A stretch of 64,000 bases of DNA from DASQZK01 sp963763215 (GCA_963763215.1 CAVXNX010000010.1:1-64000), one strand, 5' to 3'. Shown: positions 53,338-63,651, counted from the first letter of the stretch. The notes: generated by a model not told the origin, from the letters alone. A program made the numbers and translations.

Positions 53338-54428
53338 AACAGTTTAAATATCTCCTCAGCGATGCGTCTGGCCGCATCGGGAACGGCCAGTTTTAATATA
53401 TTCGTTGACAATTCGTTCATTTTTTCTTCATCATTCAGAAGGGCCAGGCATTCTTCCACGAGCCGGTCTGCGGCCTGGTCGTCGGGCACATGGATAGCCG
53501 CCTTTTTGTGGACCAGGGCAAGGGCATTTTTCGTCTGGTGATCTTCCGCCACGTTGGGTGAAGGCACCAGGATCACCGGTTTCCCGGCCACGGCAAGTTC
53601 CGAGATCGTGCCTGCCCCGGCCCTCGAGATGATCACATCGGCAACGCCGAAAGCCAGGTCCATCTCCCGGATGAACGGAACGATGATGATCCCGCCTGCC
53701 TTTCCACCGTTGGCAAGCTGCTTCACCTCATCGTAATAGATTTTCCCCGTCTGCCAGATGAGCTGGATATCCTTGCCGAACCTGCCGAGATGTTTTTCGA
53801 TGCTCCGGTTGATGGTCCGTGCCCCCAGACTGCCCCCGATGACCAGGACCGTTTTTTTGGTCGGATCGAGTCCGAAGGCTTTCAGCCCTTCTTCCCGTTT
53901 TTCCCTGCACCCGAGTATCCCCTGTCGTACAGGGTTTCCCGTGAAGACGATCTTTCCGGCAGGGAAATACTTCTCCATGCCGTCGTAAGCGACAAATATT
54001 TTCTTTGCCTTCCTGGCGAGGATCTTATTGGTCACCCCGGCGTAGGAGTTCTGTTCCTGGATCACCACCGGAATATTGCGGTTGGCGGCGGCCCTCAGGA
54101 TCGGTCCGCTGGCATAGCCTCCGACGCCAACGGCCATGTCGGGCCGGAAATCTTCGATGATCCGTGCCGATTTGCGGGCGCTGCGGATCAGCCTGCTGAA
54201 AAAGGCGGCATTCTTCCAGAGTTTTTTGCGATGAAACCCCGCCACGGGAAGTCCGATGATCTCAAACCCGGCTTCCGGGACCTTCTCCATCTCGATCTTG
54301 TTCTCCGCTCCCACGAACAGGATCTCCGTTCCGGGATGCATTGCCCGGATCGCCCCGGCAATGGAAATGGCCGGGAAGACATGCCCCCCGGTTCCGCCTC
54401 CTCCGATGATGATCCTGCTATTCTTCAT
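53334..54428 (-). CDS. murG: Lipid II synthase MurG
   Basis: Transfers GlcNAc to lipid I on the cytoplasmic membrane face, 364 residues, GT-B fold. Motifs: IIIGGGGTGGHVFPAISIA (G-loop 1), VGVGGYASGP (G-loop 2), IQEQNSYAGVTNK, VLVIGGSLGARTINRSI (G-loop 3), DVIISRAGAGTISELAVAGK with the UDP-GlcNAc pocket, and AEDHQTKNALAL. I start at ATG 54428, before KNSRIII; 15 upstream codons belong to ftsW in another frame. Overlaps ftsW by 11 bases and murC by 4. Intact. Confidence 0.95.
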   Translation of the reverse strand: MKNSRIIIGGGGTGGHVFPAISIAGAIRAMHPGTEILFVGAENKIEMEKVPEAGFEIIGLPVAGFHRKKLWKNAAFFSRLIRSARKSARIIEDFRPDMAVGVGGYASGPILRAAANRNIPVVIQEQNSYAGVTNKILARKAKKIFVAYDGMEKYFPAGKIVFTGNPVRQGILGCREKREEGLKAFGLDPTKKTVLVIGGSLGARTINRSIEKHLGRFGKDIQLIWQTGKIYYDEVKQLANGGKAGGIIIVPFIREMDLAFGVADVIISRAGAGTISELAVAGKPVILVPSPNVAEDHQTKNALALVHKKAAIHVPDDQAADRLVEECLALLNDEEKMNELSTNILKLAVPDAARRIAEEIFKLL

Positions 54429-55599
54429 GATCTTCGTTTTCGGTTTCCGCCAGTTTTTTCGCGTCCTCTTCAACCCCCCAGCTCACGCTCAGCACCACAC
54501 CCAGAGCGACCGAGGTGAATAATATCGATGATCCCCCGCTGCTGATAAAAGGCAGCGGCTGACCGGTGACGGGTACGAGGTTGACGGCCACGGCCATATT
54601 GACCATCGCCTGGAAGACGATGATCAGGCAGAGGCCAATGGCTACCAGGGCAGCAAAAGTCCGGCTGCTTCTCCGCACGATCAGGCCCGCCCTGAAGAGC
54701 AGCCACAGATAAAGCGCGATGACAACCAGTCCGCCAATCAGCCCGTATTCCTCGATGATGATGGCATAGATAAAATCGGAATTGGCCTGGGGCAGCTTTT
54801 CCTTCTGGATGCTGTTCCCCGGTCCGCGTCCGAAGATGCCGCCATTGACAATGGCCACCTTGGCCCGGTTCACCTGGAAATTGTTCACACTTTCATCCTC
54901 ACTGTTCCTGAAATTCTCGATCCTGTTGCGCCAGGTTCCCGCACGCCCTTCCACATGGAGGTACTTCAGTCCCTGGAGGAAAAGGAAAAAGACCAGGGCG
55001 GCACCGGCAAGCGTCAGGAACAGGAACCTGACCGGGATCCGTCCCACGAACATCAGGATCATGCTGGTGACGAGCAGGATCGCCGCTGTTGAAAAATTAG
55101 CCGGAACGATCAGGACACAGATGGCCAGGACGGCTCCCAGAAGCGGAAGGTAGGTCTCCCGCAGCTTGTCCAGGCGATCCTGTTTCTGGGATAGCATCCG
55201 GGCCATATACATGATCAGGGCGATCTTGGCGAAATCGGAAGGCTGGATGGTGAAGCCGGTGCCCGGAACATCGAGCCATCGCCGTGCAGCATGAACATCG
55301 CGGCCGGTCAGCAGCGTCACCAGCAACAGCGGGATGGCCATGAAAAAGAACAATTGCGAGAGTTTCGAGAAGTACCGGTAAGGAATGTGATGGGTCACGA
55401 TAATGATAAATAACCCGAGGAGCAGGATGATGGTCTGCTTCACCAGGAAGTACACCGTGCTTCCCCCCTGCCGGCTGATGGCCAGGCTCTGGGAAGAACT
55501 GTACACCGCCAGCAGTGAAATGACCGAGAGCAGGATAATCACCATCCAGATCACCTTGTCGCCTTTTATGTATTTCGTCCTGTTCATATCCGGGTTCAT
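54418..55599 (-). CDS. ftsW: Septal glycosyltransferase FtsW
   Basis: SEDS-family peptidoglycan polymerase of the division site, 393 residues and about 10 TMs. Signature segments: SVISLLAVYSSSQSLA, RRWLDVPGTGFTIQPSDFAK (the conserved RWL...PSE-like region), GIFGRGPGNSIQKEKLPQA, SDFIYAIIIEEYGLIGGLVV with the catalytic acidic residue of the family, and GQPLPFISSGGSSIL. Either the first ATG or the one four codons later could be used. It pairs functionally with FtsI in the same cluster. The stop overlaps the murG start. Intact. Confidence 0.94.
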   Translation of the reverse strand: MNPDMNRTKYIKGDKVIWMVIILLSVISLLAVYSSSQSLAISRQGGSTVYFLVKQTIILLLGLFIIIVTHHIPYRYFSKLSQLFFFMAIPLLLVTLLTGRDVHAARRWLDVPGTGFTIQPSDFAKIALIMYMARMLSQKQDRLDKLRETYLPLLGAVLAICVLIVPANFSTAAILLVTSMILMFVGRIPVRFLFLTLAGAALVFFLFLQGLKYLHVEGRAGTWRNRIENFRNSEDESVNNFQVNRAKVAIVNGGIFGRGPGNSIQKEKLPQANSDFIYAIIIEEYGLIGGLVVIALYLWLLFRAGLIVRRSSRTFAALVAIGLCLIIVFQAMVNMAVAVNLVPVTGQPLPFISSGGSSILFTSVALGVVLSVSWGVEEDAKKLAETENEDHEE

Positions 55600-55623
55600 G
55601 AACCTTCCTTTCGTCTGTTGTGA

Positions 55624-56976
55624 TTATAATTCGCGCACGGCTTCCTTGAACTGCCGTCCGCGGTCTTCATAGTTTTCAAAAAGGTCGAAGCTGGCACATG
55701 CCGGAGAAAGGAGCACGGTGTCCCCTTTCTCGCCGAAATGGTAGGCTTTTCTGACAGCCTCCCGCATCGAAGTTGCCTCGCTGATGTTTTCCACAACGCC
55801 TTCAAAAGCCTTGAGAAGTTTCGAATTGTCTTTTCCCAGGCATATCAAGGCCTTCACCCGGTTCCTGACCAGCGGCTTCAGCGTTTCATAATCATTGCCC
55901 TTGTCGGTGCCTCCCGCGATCCAGATCACCGGCGTGTTCATACTTTCCAGGGCATACCAGGTCGAATTCACATTGGTTGCCTTCGAATCGTTGATAAATT
56001 CAATGCCATGAACTTTCAGCACCGGCTCCAGGCGGTGTTCCACGCTCTGGAAATCCATCAGCGCCTCCCGGATGACTTCCTTCCTGATCTTCAGCACATT
56101 TCCGGCGATACCGGCAGCCATGCTGTTGTAGGTATTATGACGGCCGCGCAATGAGAGCTCATTCACCGACATGGAGAAATCCACATCGTCAAATTCAATG
56201 CGCATAAAATCGTCTTCGTCCACCCAGGCCACATCATCTTCCTTCCTCTGGAAAGCATAGGGCAGCTGCCGGGCTTTGGAAACGATGCGCTCCAGTTCCT
56301 TGATGGTGATCTCATCATCGGAACAGAAAACAAAATACTCATCCTCCGTCAGGTTCTGCGTGATCCTGAACTTGGAATCGACATAATTCTGAAGGTTGTA
56401 ATCGTACCTGTCGAGATGGTCGGGGGTGATGTTCAGCAGGATGGCGATATCGGCTTTGAATTCGTACATGCCGTCGAGCTGGAAGCTACTGATCTCCAGG
56501 ACGTAGTAATCATATTCTTCCGTGGCCACCTGGTAGGCGAAACTCCTCCCGATATTCCCGGCGATGCCGGCATTCATCCCGGCTTTTCGCATCATGTGAT
56601 GAATGAGTGAGGTGGTGGTGGTTTTGCCGTTGCTCCCGGTGATGCAAATCTTTTTGGCATTGGTGAACTTCCCGGCAAATTCGATTTCGGAGATGATCCT
56701 GATTCCCTTTTTCCGGATGAGCTGGACGATGGCCGAGCTCTCGGGAATACCCGGGCTTTTGATGATGATATCGGCATTGAGGATCAGCTTTTCGGTATGC
56801 CTGTTTTCTTCATACAAAATCTCGTTGGCGTCCAGCATCTCCTTGTACCGGGGTTTGATCCTGCCGTGATCGGTCACAAACACGTCAAAACCCTGCTTAC
56901 GCGCCAGGATTGCAGAACCTGTCCCGCTCTCGCCCGCTCCGATAATAACAATTCTCTGTACCTTTTCCATTTCCAT
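55624..56976 (-). CDS. murD: UDP-N-acetylmuramoyl-L-alanine--D-glutamate ligase MurD
   Basis: Adds D-Glu to UDP-MurNAc-L-Ala, 450 residues. Domain 1 has VIIGAGESGTGSAILARKQG and IKSPGIPESSAIV. The ATP loop is ITGSNGKTTTTSLIHHMM (about residue 112), then VLEISSFQLDGM, LLNITPDHLDRYDYN, and domain 3 with SVEHRLEPVLKVHGIEFIND, SKATNVNSTWYALES and AGGTDKGNDY, ending LSPACASFDLFENYEDRG. It lies between mraY and ftsW with short gaps. Intact. The second codon may be the true start (MEME versus MEK). Confidence 0.95.
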   Translation of the reverse strand: MEMEKVQRIVIIGAGESGTGSAILARKQGFDVFVTDHGRIKPRYKEMLDANEILYEENRHTEKLILNADIIIKSPGIPESSAIVQLIRKKGIRIISEIEFAGKFTNAKKICITGSNGKTTTTSLIHHMMRKAGMNAGIAGNIGRSFAYQVATEEYDYYVLEISSFQLDGMYEFKADIAILLNITPDHLDRYDYNLQNYVDSKFRITQNLTEDEYFVFCSDDEITIKELERIVSKARQLPYAFQRKEDDVAWVDEDDFMRIEFDDVDFSMSVNELSLRGRHNTYNSMAAGIAGNVLKIRKEVIREALMDFQSVEHRLEPVLKVHGIEFINDSKATNVNSTWYALESMNTPVIWIAGGTDKGNDYETLKPLVRNRVKALICLGKDNSKLLKAFEGVVENISEATSMREAVRKAYHFGEKGDTVLLSPACASFDLFENYEDRGRQFKEAVREL

Positions 56977-56995
56977 TTCCTTCCCTTTCTGTTTT

Positions 56996-58240
56996 TTACC
57001 TGATCTTGAGAGTCACGATAGTTATCACTGCCAGCAGGATCCCGACGATCCAGAACCGGGTGACAATTTTGGCTTCAGGATATCCTTTCATCTGATAGTG
57101 GTGATGCAGGGGCGCCATCCTGAAAATGCGGCGTCCCTCACCATATTTCTTTTTCGTGTATTTGAACCAGCTGACCTGCATCATCACCGAGAGGCTCTCG
57201 ACGAGAAAGATGCCGCAGAGGATGGGGATGAGCAGTTCCTTGCGGATGATGATCGCAAAAACGGCGATGATCCCGCCAATGGACAGGCTGCCGGTATCGC
57301 CCATGAACACCTGGGCGGGGTATGAATTATACCAGAGGAAGCCGACAGTGGCTCCGATGAAGGCGCTGGCATAGATCACCAGCTCACCGATATGGGGGAT
57401 GTACATGATGTTCAGGTAATCGGCGATGATGGAGTTCCCCGAGACATAGGCGAGGATCCCCAGTGTGGTCCCGATGATCGCCGCCGAGCCCGTCGCCAGG
57501 CCATCGAGCCCGTCGGTCATGTTGGCCCCGTTGGAGACGGCCGTGACAATGAAGATCACGATCAGTACAAAGACGATCCAGGCATATTCGGCTGCCTTGT
57601 CTTTCATGAACCAGACCAGCCAGGCATAATCAAATTCATTGTTTTTCAGGAACGGAATCGTGGTCAGGGTCGATTTGGTGTCTTCCACCTTGTAGTATTT
57701 CCCGTTTTCCACCACAACCGGCGCTTTGGCCTCAACAGCCTGCATGACCGATATCCGTTGCTTTTCACGGATGGTCACATCATGACTGAAATACAGGACT
57801 ACGGCCACCATCAGCCCGAGAACGACCTGACCCATCACCTTGAACCGGCCGGCCAGCCCTTTCTTGTTTTTCCGGTACACCTTGATATAATCGTCAAGGA
57901 AGCCGATAAGCCCCAGCCACAGGGTGGTCAGCAGCATCAGCTGGATATAGACGTTGGCCAGATCCCCGAACAGGAGGGTGGGAATGAGGATGGAAGCCAG
58001 GATGATCAGCCCGCCCATGGTGGGGGTACCGGTTTTTTCGATCTGACCATGGAGCCCCAGGTCCCTGACCGTTTCACCAATCTGTTTCCGCTGCAATACA
58101 CGGATGATGCTTTTGCCGAACACCATCGATATGGCAAGGGAGGTGATCACGGCAATGGCCGACCGGAATGAGATATAGTGGAACACTCCCGCTCCGGGGA
58201 AGTCCAGTTTATCCAGATATGCAAACAGATAGTAAAGCAT
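56996..58240 (-). CDS. mraY: Phospho-MurNAc-pentapeptide translocase MraY
   Basis: Integral membrane enzyme making lipid I from UDP-MurNAc-pentapeptide and undecaprenyl phosphate, 414 residues, about 10 TMs. Motifs: GTPTMGGLIILASILIPTLL, GLIGFLDDYIKVYRKNKKGL with the catalytic Asp pair, GANMTDGLDGLATG, VFMGDTGSLSIGGII and FRMAPLHHHYQMKGYPEAKI. The loop at about 170-215 (VMQAVEAKAPVVVENGKYYK) is an insert between TMs, as in other Bacteroidota MraY. 3 bases after murE and 19 before murD. Intact. Confidence 0.95.
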   Translation of the reverse strand: MLYYLFAYLDKLDFPGAGVFHYISFRSAIAVITSLAISMVFGKSIIRVLQRKQIGETVRDLGLHGQIEKTGTPTMGGLIILASILIPTLLFGDLANVYIQLMLLTTLWLGLIGFLDDYIKVYRKNKKGLAGRFKVMGQVVLGLMVAVVLYFSHDVTIREKQRISVMQAVEAKAPVVVENGKYYKVEDTKSTLTTIPFLKNNEFDYAWLVWFMKDKAAEYAWIVFVLIVIFIVTAVSNGANMTDGLDGLATGSAAIIGTTLGILAYVSGNSIIADYLNIMYIPHIGELVIYASAFIGATVGFLWYNSYPAQVFMGDTGSLSIGGIIAVFAIIIRKELLIPILCGIFLVESLSVMMQVSWFKYTKKKYGEGRRIFRMAPLHHHYQMKGYPEAKIVTRFWIVGILLAVITIVTLKIR

Positions 58241-58243
58241 CAG

Positions 58244-59700
58244 TTATCCGTTTAAATAGTGACGTAATTTTTCTCGGTCATCAAAATGGTGTTTCACACC
58301 TTTGATCTCCTGATAGGTCTCATGTCCTTTGCCGGCGACCAGGATGATATCGCCCGGTCCGGCAAAAGCGCAAGCCGCCCGGATGGCTTCATCCCTGTCG
58401 GTGATGATCATGGTTTTCTCGGGAGAGTTCCTCACTCAGCCCGGCCTTCATGTCGTCGATAATCGCCGCCGGGTCTTCGTCCCTCGGATTGTCGGATGTC
58501 AGCACCACCTTATCGCTGAGTTCGGCGGCTATCCTGGCCATCTCAGGTCTCTTGGTTTTATCGCGGTTTCCCCCGGCACCCACGATGGTGATGATCTTCT
58601 CCTCCTTTCTTCGAATGCCCCGGATGGTGTTGAGCACGTTCTCAAGGGCATCGGGCGTATGGGCATAATCGACAATGGCCCTGGGTCCGCCGGTCTTTGC
58701 AATGATCTCGAACCTCCCGTCGACCGACGTGCACAGGCTGATCCGGGCCAGCAGTTCCTCTTCACCGAAGCCCAGCAATATCCCTGTCCCGTAAACCGCC
58801 ATGACATTGGAGGCATTGAAGGCTCCGGGCAGTCGGGTCCAGAACTCCCGTTCCCCAATCTGCATCAGGTTCCCTTCGAAATGGCTTTCCAGAACCTTTC
58901 CCCGGAAATCGGCCATGCTTTTCAGGGCATAGGTATGAACCGACGCCCTGGTATTCTGGACCATCACCTTCCCGTTCCGGTCATCACCATTCACCAGGGC
59001 GAACGCATCCGCCGGCAGATGGTCGAAAAAGGCCTTTTTGGCGTCGATATATTCCCGGAAGGTATGGTGATAATCGAGATGATCGTGGGTGATATTGGTG
59101 AAGATCCCTCCGGTGAAGTGCAGTCCCCCGATGCGTTTCTGGTGAATGGCATGCGATGACACTTCCATGAAAACAAACTCACATCCACTGTCGGCCATCT
59201 CCCTGATCACCGACTGCAGTTGCAACGGATCGGGGGTGGTGTGTGTCGCCGGCCTGGTTTTACCGTCGTAACGGACAGTGACAGTGGAAATGAGCCCGGC
59301 TTTGTATCCCAGACCGGTGGCGACCTGGAAAAGCAGCGAGGCGACAGTGGTCTTCCCGTTCGTGCCGGTGACCCCGACAAGCCTCAACTCGGAGGACGGA
59401 TTACCGAAATAATTCGAGGCGATGATGGCCAGTGCATGATGAGAATCTTCAACAACAATGTAACACACATCACCGTCCAATTTTGCGGGAAGGGCTTCGC
59501 AAACCACATGACTGACCCCCTGGCTCGTGACGGAAGGGATAAAATCATGACCGTCTGACTTCGTCCCGCGCACGGCCACAAACAGATCGCCCCTGCCCGC
59601 TTCCCTGGAGTCAAAAACAACCCGCCCGGCCAGGGGTTTCTTTTCACCCCTGATCTCCGTGATCGGCACATCCTTTTAATATGTCATCCATCATCTTCAT
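58244..59700 (-). CDS. murE: UDP-MurNAc-dipeptide--diaminopimelate ligase MurE (frameshifted)
   Basis: Adds the third stem residue, about 485 residues. Domain 1 has PLAGRVVFDSREAGRGDLFV. ATP loop GVTGTNGKTTVASLLFQVA, THTTPDPLQL, EVSSHAIHQKR, TNITHDHLDYH, and domain 3 with VDGRFEII, IVDYAHTPDALENVL, VGAGGNRDKTKRPEMA and TSDNPRDEDP. DNPR is the usual mark of meso-diaminopimelate specificity. I extend the start to ATG at 59700 (MDDILKG), allowing one extra T before PITEIRG. A second shift near 58420 leads to the last 60 residues ending in VAGKGHETYQEIKGVKHHFD. It lies between ftsI and mraY; no murF follows. Confidence 0.9.
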
Positions 59701-59721
59701 CAGCTGTCACTTAAACTCATT

Positions 59722-61849
59722 TCAAGGTTGATTGTCTGTCCCGGTCGAGATGACCGTCCCGGGAAGGACGGATTGTCCCCGTACCGTTCCCCTTCCGTTC
59801 ACCCTGACTTTCATTCCGGATTTTTCAAGAAGGAAAAACGGCATCTTCAAGACCCATATCCTTCACATTGGGGACCAGGTTTTGCTGAACCTGGCGGGGC
59901 AGAATCCGGATGGTATCGCCGTCAGATTGGGTCGAAACCCATGTGGATTGCCCGCACTTTCATCCTCAAACCGGATTCCCAGGACCGAAAGTGCATGGGT
60001 CAGGTCGCGGCCCGATCCGCTCTTGGAATAGGGCGCTTCCGCAACCACGGGAGCTTCCCGGGCTGTTCACCGGGTCGTGGATATCGAGCTGGGTAGCGTA
60101 AACCTTATTGGCAATTTCCAGGAAGACCGGGCCGGCCACCAGGCTTCCGTAATAAATATCGTTGGAAGGTGAGTTGATCACGACGATGCAGCTGTATTTC
60201 GGATCTTCAGCGGGAAAATACCCGACAAAGGAAGCCTGGTAGGAGATCCTCGACTTCACGGCATACCCCGTTTTCTTGTCAGGGATCTGGGCGGTTCCCG
60301 TTTTTCCGGCAATTTTGAAAGTTCGTCTTGCTGAGGCTCCTGGCCGTACCGTTCTCCACGACGCCCTCGAGCAGGGTCATGCATGGCCTCAAGGGTTTTT
60401 TTCGTGCAGATCTGAGGGTTGAGGATCACCGGCTCAATTTTTTCAACCCGGTTCCCGCGATAGCGGATCTCACTGGCGAACCTTGGCTTGAACCTCACGT
60501 CCATTGTTGGCAATGGCATTGTAGAAGGTCAGGATCTGCAAGCGGCGTGAGGGTCAGTTCATATCCCATGGCAATCATCGGCAGAGAGACCCCGGACCAG
60601 TCGGAATGGGACGGGGATTTGATGAAAGGTTCGCCCTCACCCATGATCTCGATCCCCAGTTTCCTGTTCAGGCCAAGATCGTAGAGCCCCTTGATGAACT
60701 GGTCTTCCTTCCCCTTGTAGTGCTGATAAATGGTTCGTGTGATGCCCACATTCGAGGACACTTCGAAAGCCCTTTTCACCGTGATTTTCCTGGGCTCGTT
60801 ATGCTCGCTGTCCTCCACTTTTACACCATAATAATAGGTCACCCCGTTGTTGATGTCCACCGAATCATCGATGCTGATCAGCCCGTCATCCAGGGCGACC
60901 ATCAGGCTGGCGGCTTTGAAGGTCGATCCGGGTACCGTGCTTTCCCCCACGCCGAAGTTCACCGACTCCCAGTAATTGCCGTCATTCGTTGCGCTCGAGA
61001 TTGGCAATGGCTTTGATATCACCGGTTTTGACCTCCATGAGGATGGCTGTGCCATGATGGGCATTATGCTTTAAAAGTTGCTTGTAGAGGGCCTTCTCAG
61101 CCACATCCTGGATATTCAGGTCGATGGTGGTGACCACATCCATGCCGTCTTCCGGATCCACTTCGTTCTTGTCAAAAAGCGGAATATAAATGTTTCCGTT
61201 CACCCGTTTCAGAAATCTCAGCCCGTCCTTACCCCGCAGTTCCTGGTCGTATGCCCCTTCCAGCCCGACGACATTGCCGCGTTCACTTTCCGATAGTGGA
61301 ACCAATGGTTCGTGAGGCCAGGTATCCATTGGGTTTGACCCGTTCGCTCTTCTCCATGAAACGGACGCCCCCTTTGTACCGTCCCCGGTTGAAGATGGGG
61401 AAGGACTTGGCTTTGATCATCTGGTCGTAGGTGATATCCCGTTTGACGAGAAAATACTGGAGCCTTGCCTGCCTGGCCCGCATCAGGCTTCTTTTGTATT
61501 CGATCCACGAGCGGTCGCGGAACGTGGAAGACATGGCCCTGGAGAGGGCATCGACGTTGGCGAAGAAAATATCATCGGTCAGACTGTCGACCGTCAGATC
61601 CATGCGAATATCGTAATAGGGAACGGAAACGGCGAGAAGCTTACCGTCGGCACTGTAGATATCCCCGCGGTTGGCTTCGATCGCGACCTGTTTGATGGGC
61701 GCCGTTTCTGAGTTGACCGACCACTTGTCACGTTCGCCGAACTGCAGCCACACGATCCTCCCGATAATGGTCAGGCCGGTCAGTGCCATCAGAAGATAGA
61801 CAACACCCACTCTCCATAATATGTCTTTTTTCACCGACACGTTGGTCAT
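59722..61849 (-). CDS. ftsI: Division penicillin-binding protein FtsI with PASTA domains (heavily frameshifted)
   Basis: Septal transpeptidase, about 705 residues. TM (VGVVYLLMALTGLTIIGRIV), PBP dimerisation domain (VAIEANRGDIYSADGKLLAV), then transpeptidase domain with SxxK as STFK (about residue 308), SxN in FEVSSNVG (about 367) and KTG in GKTGTAQIPDKKTG (about 519). The C-terminus carries PASTA-like repeats (KDMGLEDAVFLLEKSGMKVR and GTVRGQSVLPGTVISTG). At least six single-base shifts are needed, near 61310, 61010, 60530, 60330, 60060 and 59840, the densest damage in the window. All three catalytic motifs are intact, so the gene is probably functional. The stop at 59722 precedes murE closely; the start overlaps ftsL by ATGA. 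Confidence 0.88.
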
Positions 61850-62208
61850 CGTTTTTTAACCACAATTTTTTTCGGCGGCACCTGCGATTCCTTCAGGTCG
61901 AGGCCTTTTTTTTCCACTTCATCGGCCACTTCCGTCTGCCGGCTCAGTTTCATCAGCTCGGAAGAAACGAAGATGGCTTTGGACCTCAGCTCTCCGGTCT
62001 CGGTCCTGAGCGAGGCGAAATTTCGTTTCAGCATATCCGCATGATAGCGGTTGCTGATATAGAGCAGGCTGAGGAAAACCAGGTAAAAGACGAACGGCAT
62101 CTGACGCAGCACCGATTTGCGCGTCAGAAGCGTCCCGTCGATCATCCCCCTGAGGACGCTGGGTCCTGAGGCCGAGGGGGACTTTTCCTTCTCCGGTTCG
62201 CTGTTCAT
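61846..62208 (-). CDS. ftsL: FtsL-like division protein
   Basis: A small bitopic protein of about 120 residues between rsmH and ftsI, the position of ftsL. A basic cytoplasmic segment (LRGMIDGTLLTRKSVLRQ), one TM (MPFVFYLVFLSLLYISNRYH), then a periplasmic coiled coil (MLKRNFASLRTETGELRSKA, SSELMKLSRQTEVADEVEKK). Low sequence conservation is normal for FtsL. It would act with FtsI/FtsW and FtsB/Q. ATG 62208 is the first in-frame ATG. An ATG at 62245 overlaps the rsmH stop but needs a frameshift; TTG at 62220 is a third option. The stop overlaps ftsI by ATGA. Confidence 0.8.
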   Translation of the reverse strand: MNSEPEKEKSPSASGPSVLRGMIDGTLLTRKSVLRQMPFVFYLVFLSLLYISNRYHADMLKRNFASLRTETGELRSKAIFVSSELMKLSRQTEVADEVEKKGLDLKESQVPPKKIVVKKR

Positions 62209-62241
62209 CGATAAATTCAATATGTTCCGATTCCCCTGTTT

Positions 62242-63147
62242 TCATATTTTCTCTGCAATTCTGAGTTTCGCACTTCGTGACCTGGGATTGTCACCGATTT
62301 CGGATTCCGCCGGGACGATGACATTCTTGTTGATCAGCCGGAACGGGCGGCTGACATTTCCATAAAAATCTTTTTCAACCGTTCCTTCATGGTTTCCGGT
62401 TTTCAGGAAGGTCTTGACGATCCGGTCCTCAACGGAATGGTACGTCAGAACGACCAGCCTTCCCCCGGATTTCAGGGCTTCCGCCGACTGCGTGCAGTCA
62501 CGTCCTTCAGGGCACCCATCTCATCATTCACTTCGATCCGTCAATGCCTGGAAGATCTTTGCCAGCATCTTGTTCCTCTGGTATTCCGGCACGAACGAGG
62601 CGAAACGCCACGATAAAATCATCGGTTCCGGAAAAATGCTCCTGTTCACCGGCGCCGGACGATCCGCTGCGTCAGCTGATGATATCCCCTGACCTCCCCA
62701 TATTCCCGGAATATCCGGTCCAGTTCCTCCTCCGGGTACGTGTTCAGAACGGCAGGCTGCCGTCGTTCCGGCCTCGCGGTTCATCCGCATGTCAAGATCC
62801 GTATCCTTCATGAAGGTGAAACCGCGCTCCGGCTCATCAACCTGGTGGGAGGAAATGCCGAGATCGGCCAGGATTCCGTCGACGCTGTCCATGTCGTAAA
62901 ACCTGAGGAAATTCCTTAAAAACCGGAAGTTGGAATGAATGAATGTAAAACGGGGATCGGCAGGTGCATTGGACCGGGCGTCGATATCCTGATCGAAGGC
63001 ATACAGCCTTCCTTTTTTACCAAGCTTTTCAAGAATCCTGAGAGAATGCCCCCCACCGCCAAAGGTCAGATCAAGGTAAATTCCCTCTGGTTTAATATTC
63101 AGTCCGTTTACACTTTCTTCTAACAGAACCGGTTTATGATAGGTCAT
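62242..63147 (-). CDS. rsmH: 16S rRNA m4C1402 methyltransferase RsmH (frameshifted)
   Basis: SAM-dependent N4-methyltransferase for C1402 in the ribosomal P site, about 300 residues. Start MTYHKPVLLEESVNGLNIKP, SAM loop YLDLTFGGGGHSLRIL (about 26-40), LYAFDQDIDA, FLRFYDMDSVDGILADLGIS, SSHQVDEPERGFTFM and LDMRMN. After MNREAGTTAA the frame changes repeatedly (near 62755, 62690, 62640 and 62500). Conserved pieces continue: a YPEEELDRIFREYGE stretch and the C-terminal NNVIVPAESEIGDNPRSRSA-like tail ending AKLRIAEKI with TGA at 62242. The start overlaps the mraZ stop by ATGA. Probably a normal gene in the organism. Confidence 0.88.
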
Positions 63148-63614
63148 TCCTCCTGGGTTTGTTCAAAGGACCCACCAAGTATTTTTTCTGCCATGCTGGC
63201 AAATTCATCATCAGCCTTGCTGATCTGTTCGTAGTTTTGTTGTGACCAGATCTCAATCTTTCCATACTGACCGGCCATCACAACCTCATCTTCGATCTCG
63301 GCAAATTCCATCAACCGCTTCGGCAGAAGAATCCGGTTGTTAGCATCAGGGATCATTTCGGCCGTTCCACTGAAAAACATCCGCAGAAACCGGTTGTGCT
63401 CCTTGTTGTAAGGATTGGTCTTTGCCCTGATCAGCTGATTCTGTCTCTCCCATTCCTTCATCGGGTAAAGGATCAGGCACTTGTCGAATACATCCCGCTT
63501 CAGGACAAAGCCATCCTGGAAGGCCTCCTTCATCTGACGTTTAAACGCCGATGGAAGAGACACCCTGCCCTTTGCATCCACTTTGCCGTTATAGTCCCCG
63601 ATGAAGGTTATCAT
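63144..63614 (-). CDS. mraZ: Transcriptional regulator MraZ
   Basis: A 156-residue DNA-binding protein with two SpoVT/AbrB domains (about 1-60 and 80-130): ITFIGDYNGKVDAKGRVSLP and MIPDANNRILLPKRLMEFAE, each with the DxxGRxxLP-type loop. MraZ heads the dcw cluster and represses it from TGGGx direct repeats. ATG 63614 opens the conserved MITFIGDY; upstream codons are the operator region. Three 10-base TGGG-type repeats lie 38-67 bases before the start. Overlaps rsmH by ATGA. Intact. Confidence 0.94.
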   Translation of the reverse strand: MITFIGDYNGKVDAKGRVSLPSAFKRQMKEAFQDGFVLKRDVFDKCLILYPMKEWERQNQLIRAKTNPYNKEHNRFLRMFFSGTAEMIPDANNRILLPKRLMEFAEIEDEVVMAGQYGKIEIWSQQNYEQISKADDEFASMAEKILGGSFEQTQEE

Positions 63615-63651
63615 GAGTATACAGTTACTATAAGATGTAAAAATAAGACAA

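Noticed and set aside
52006..53541. A 511-codon plus-strand frame opposite murC
   Set aside because: Antisense shadow; the murC motifs on the other strand are unequivocal.
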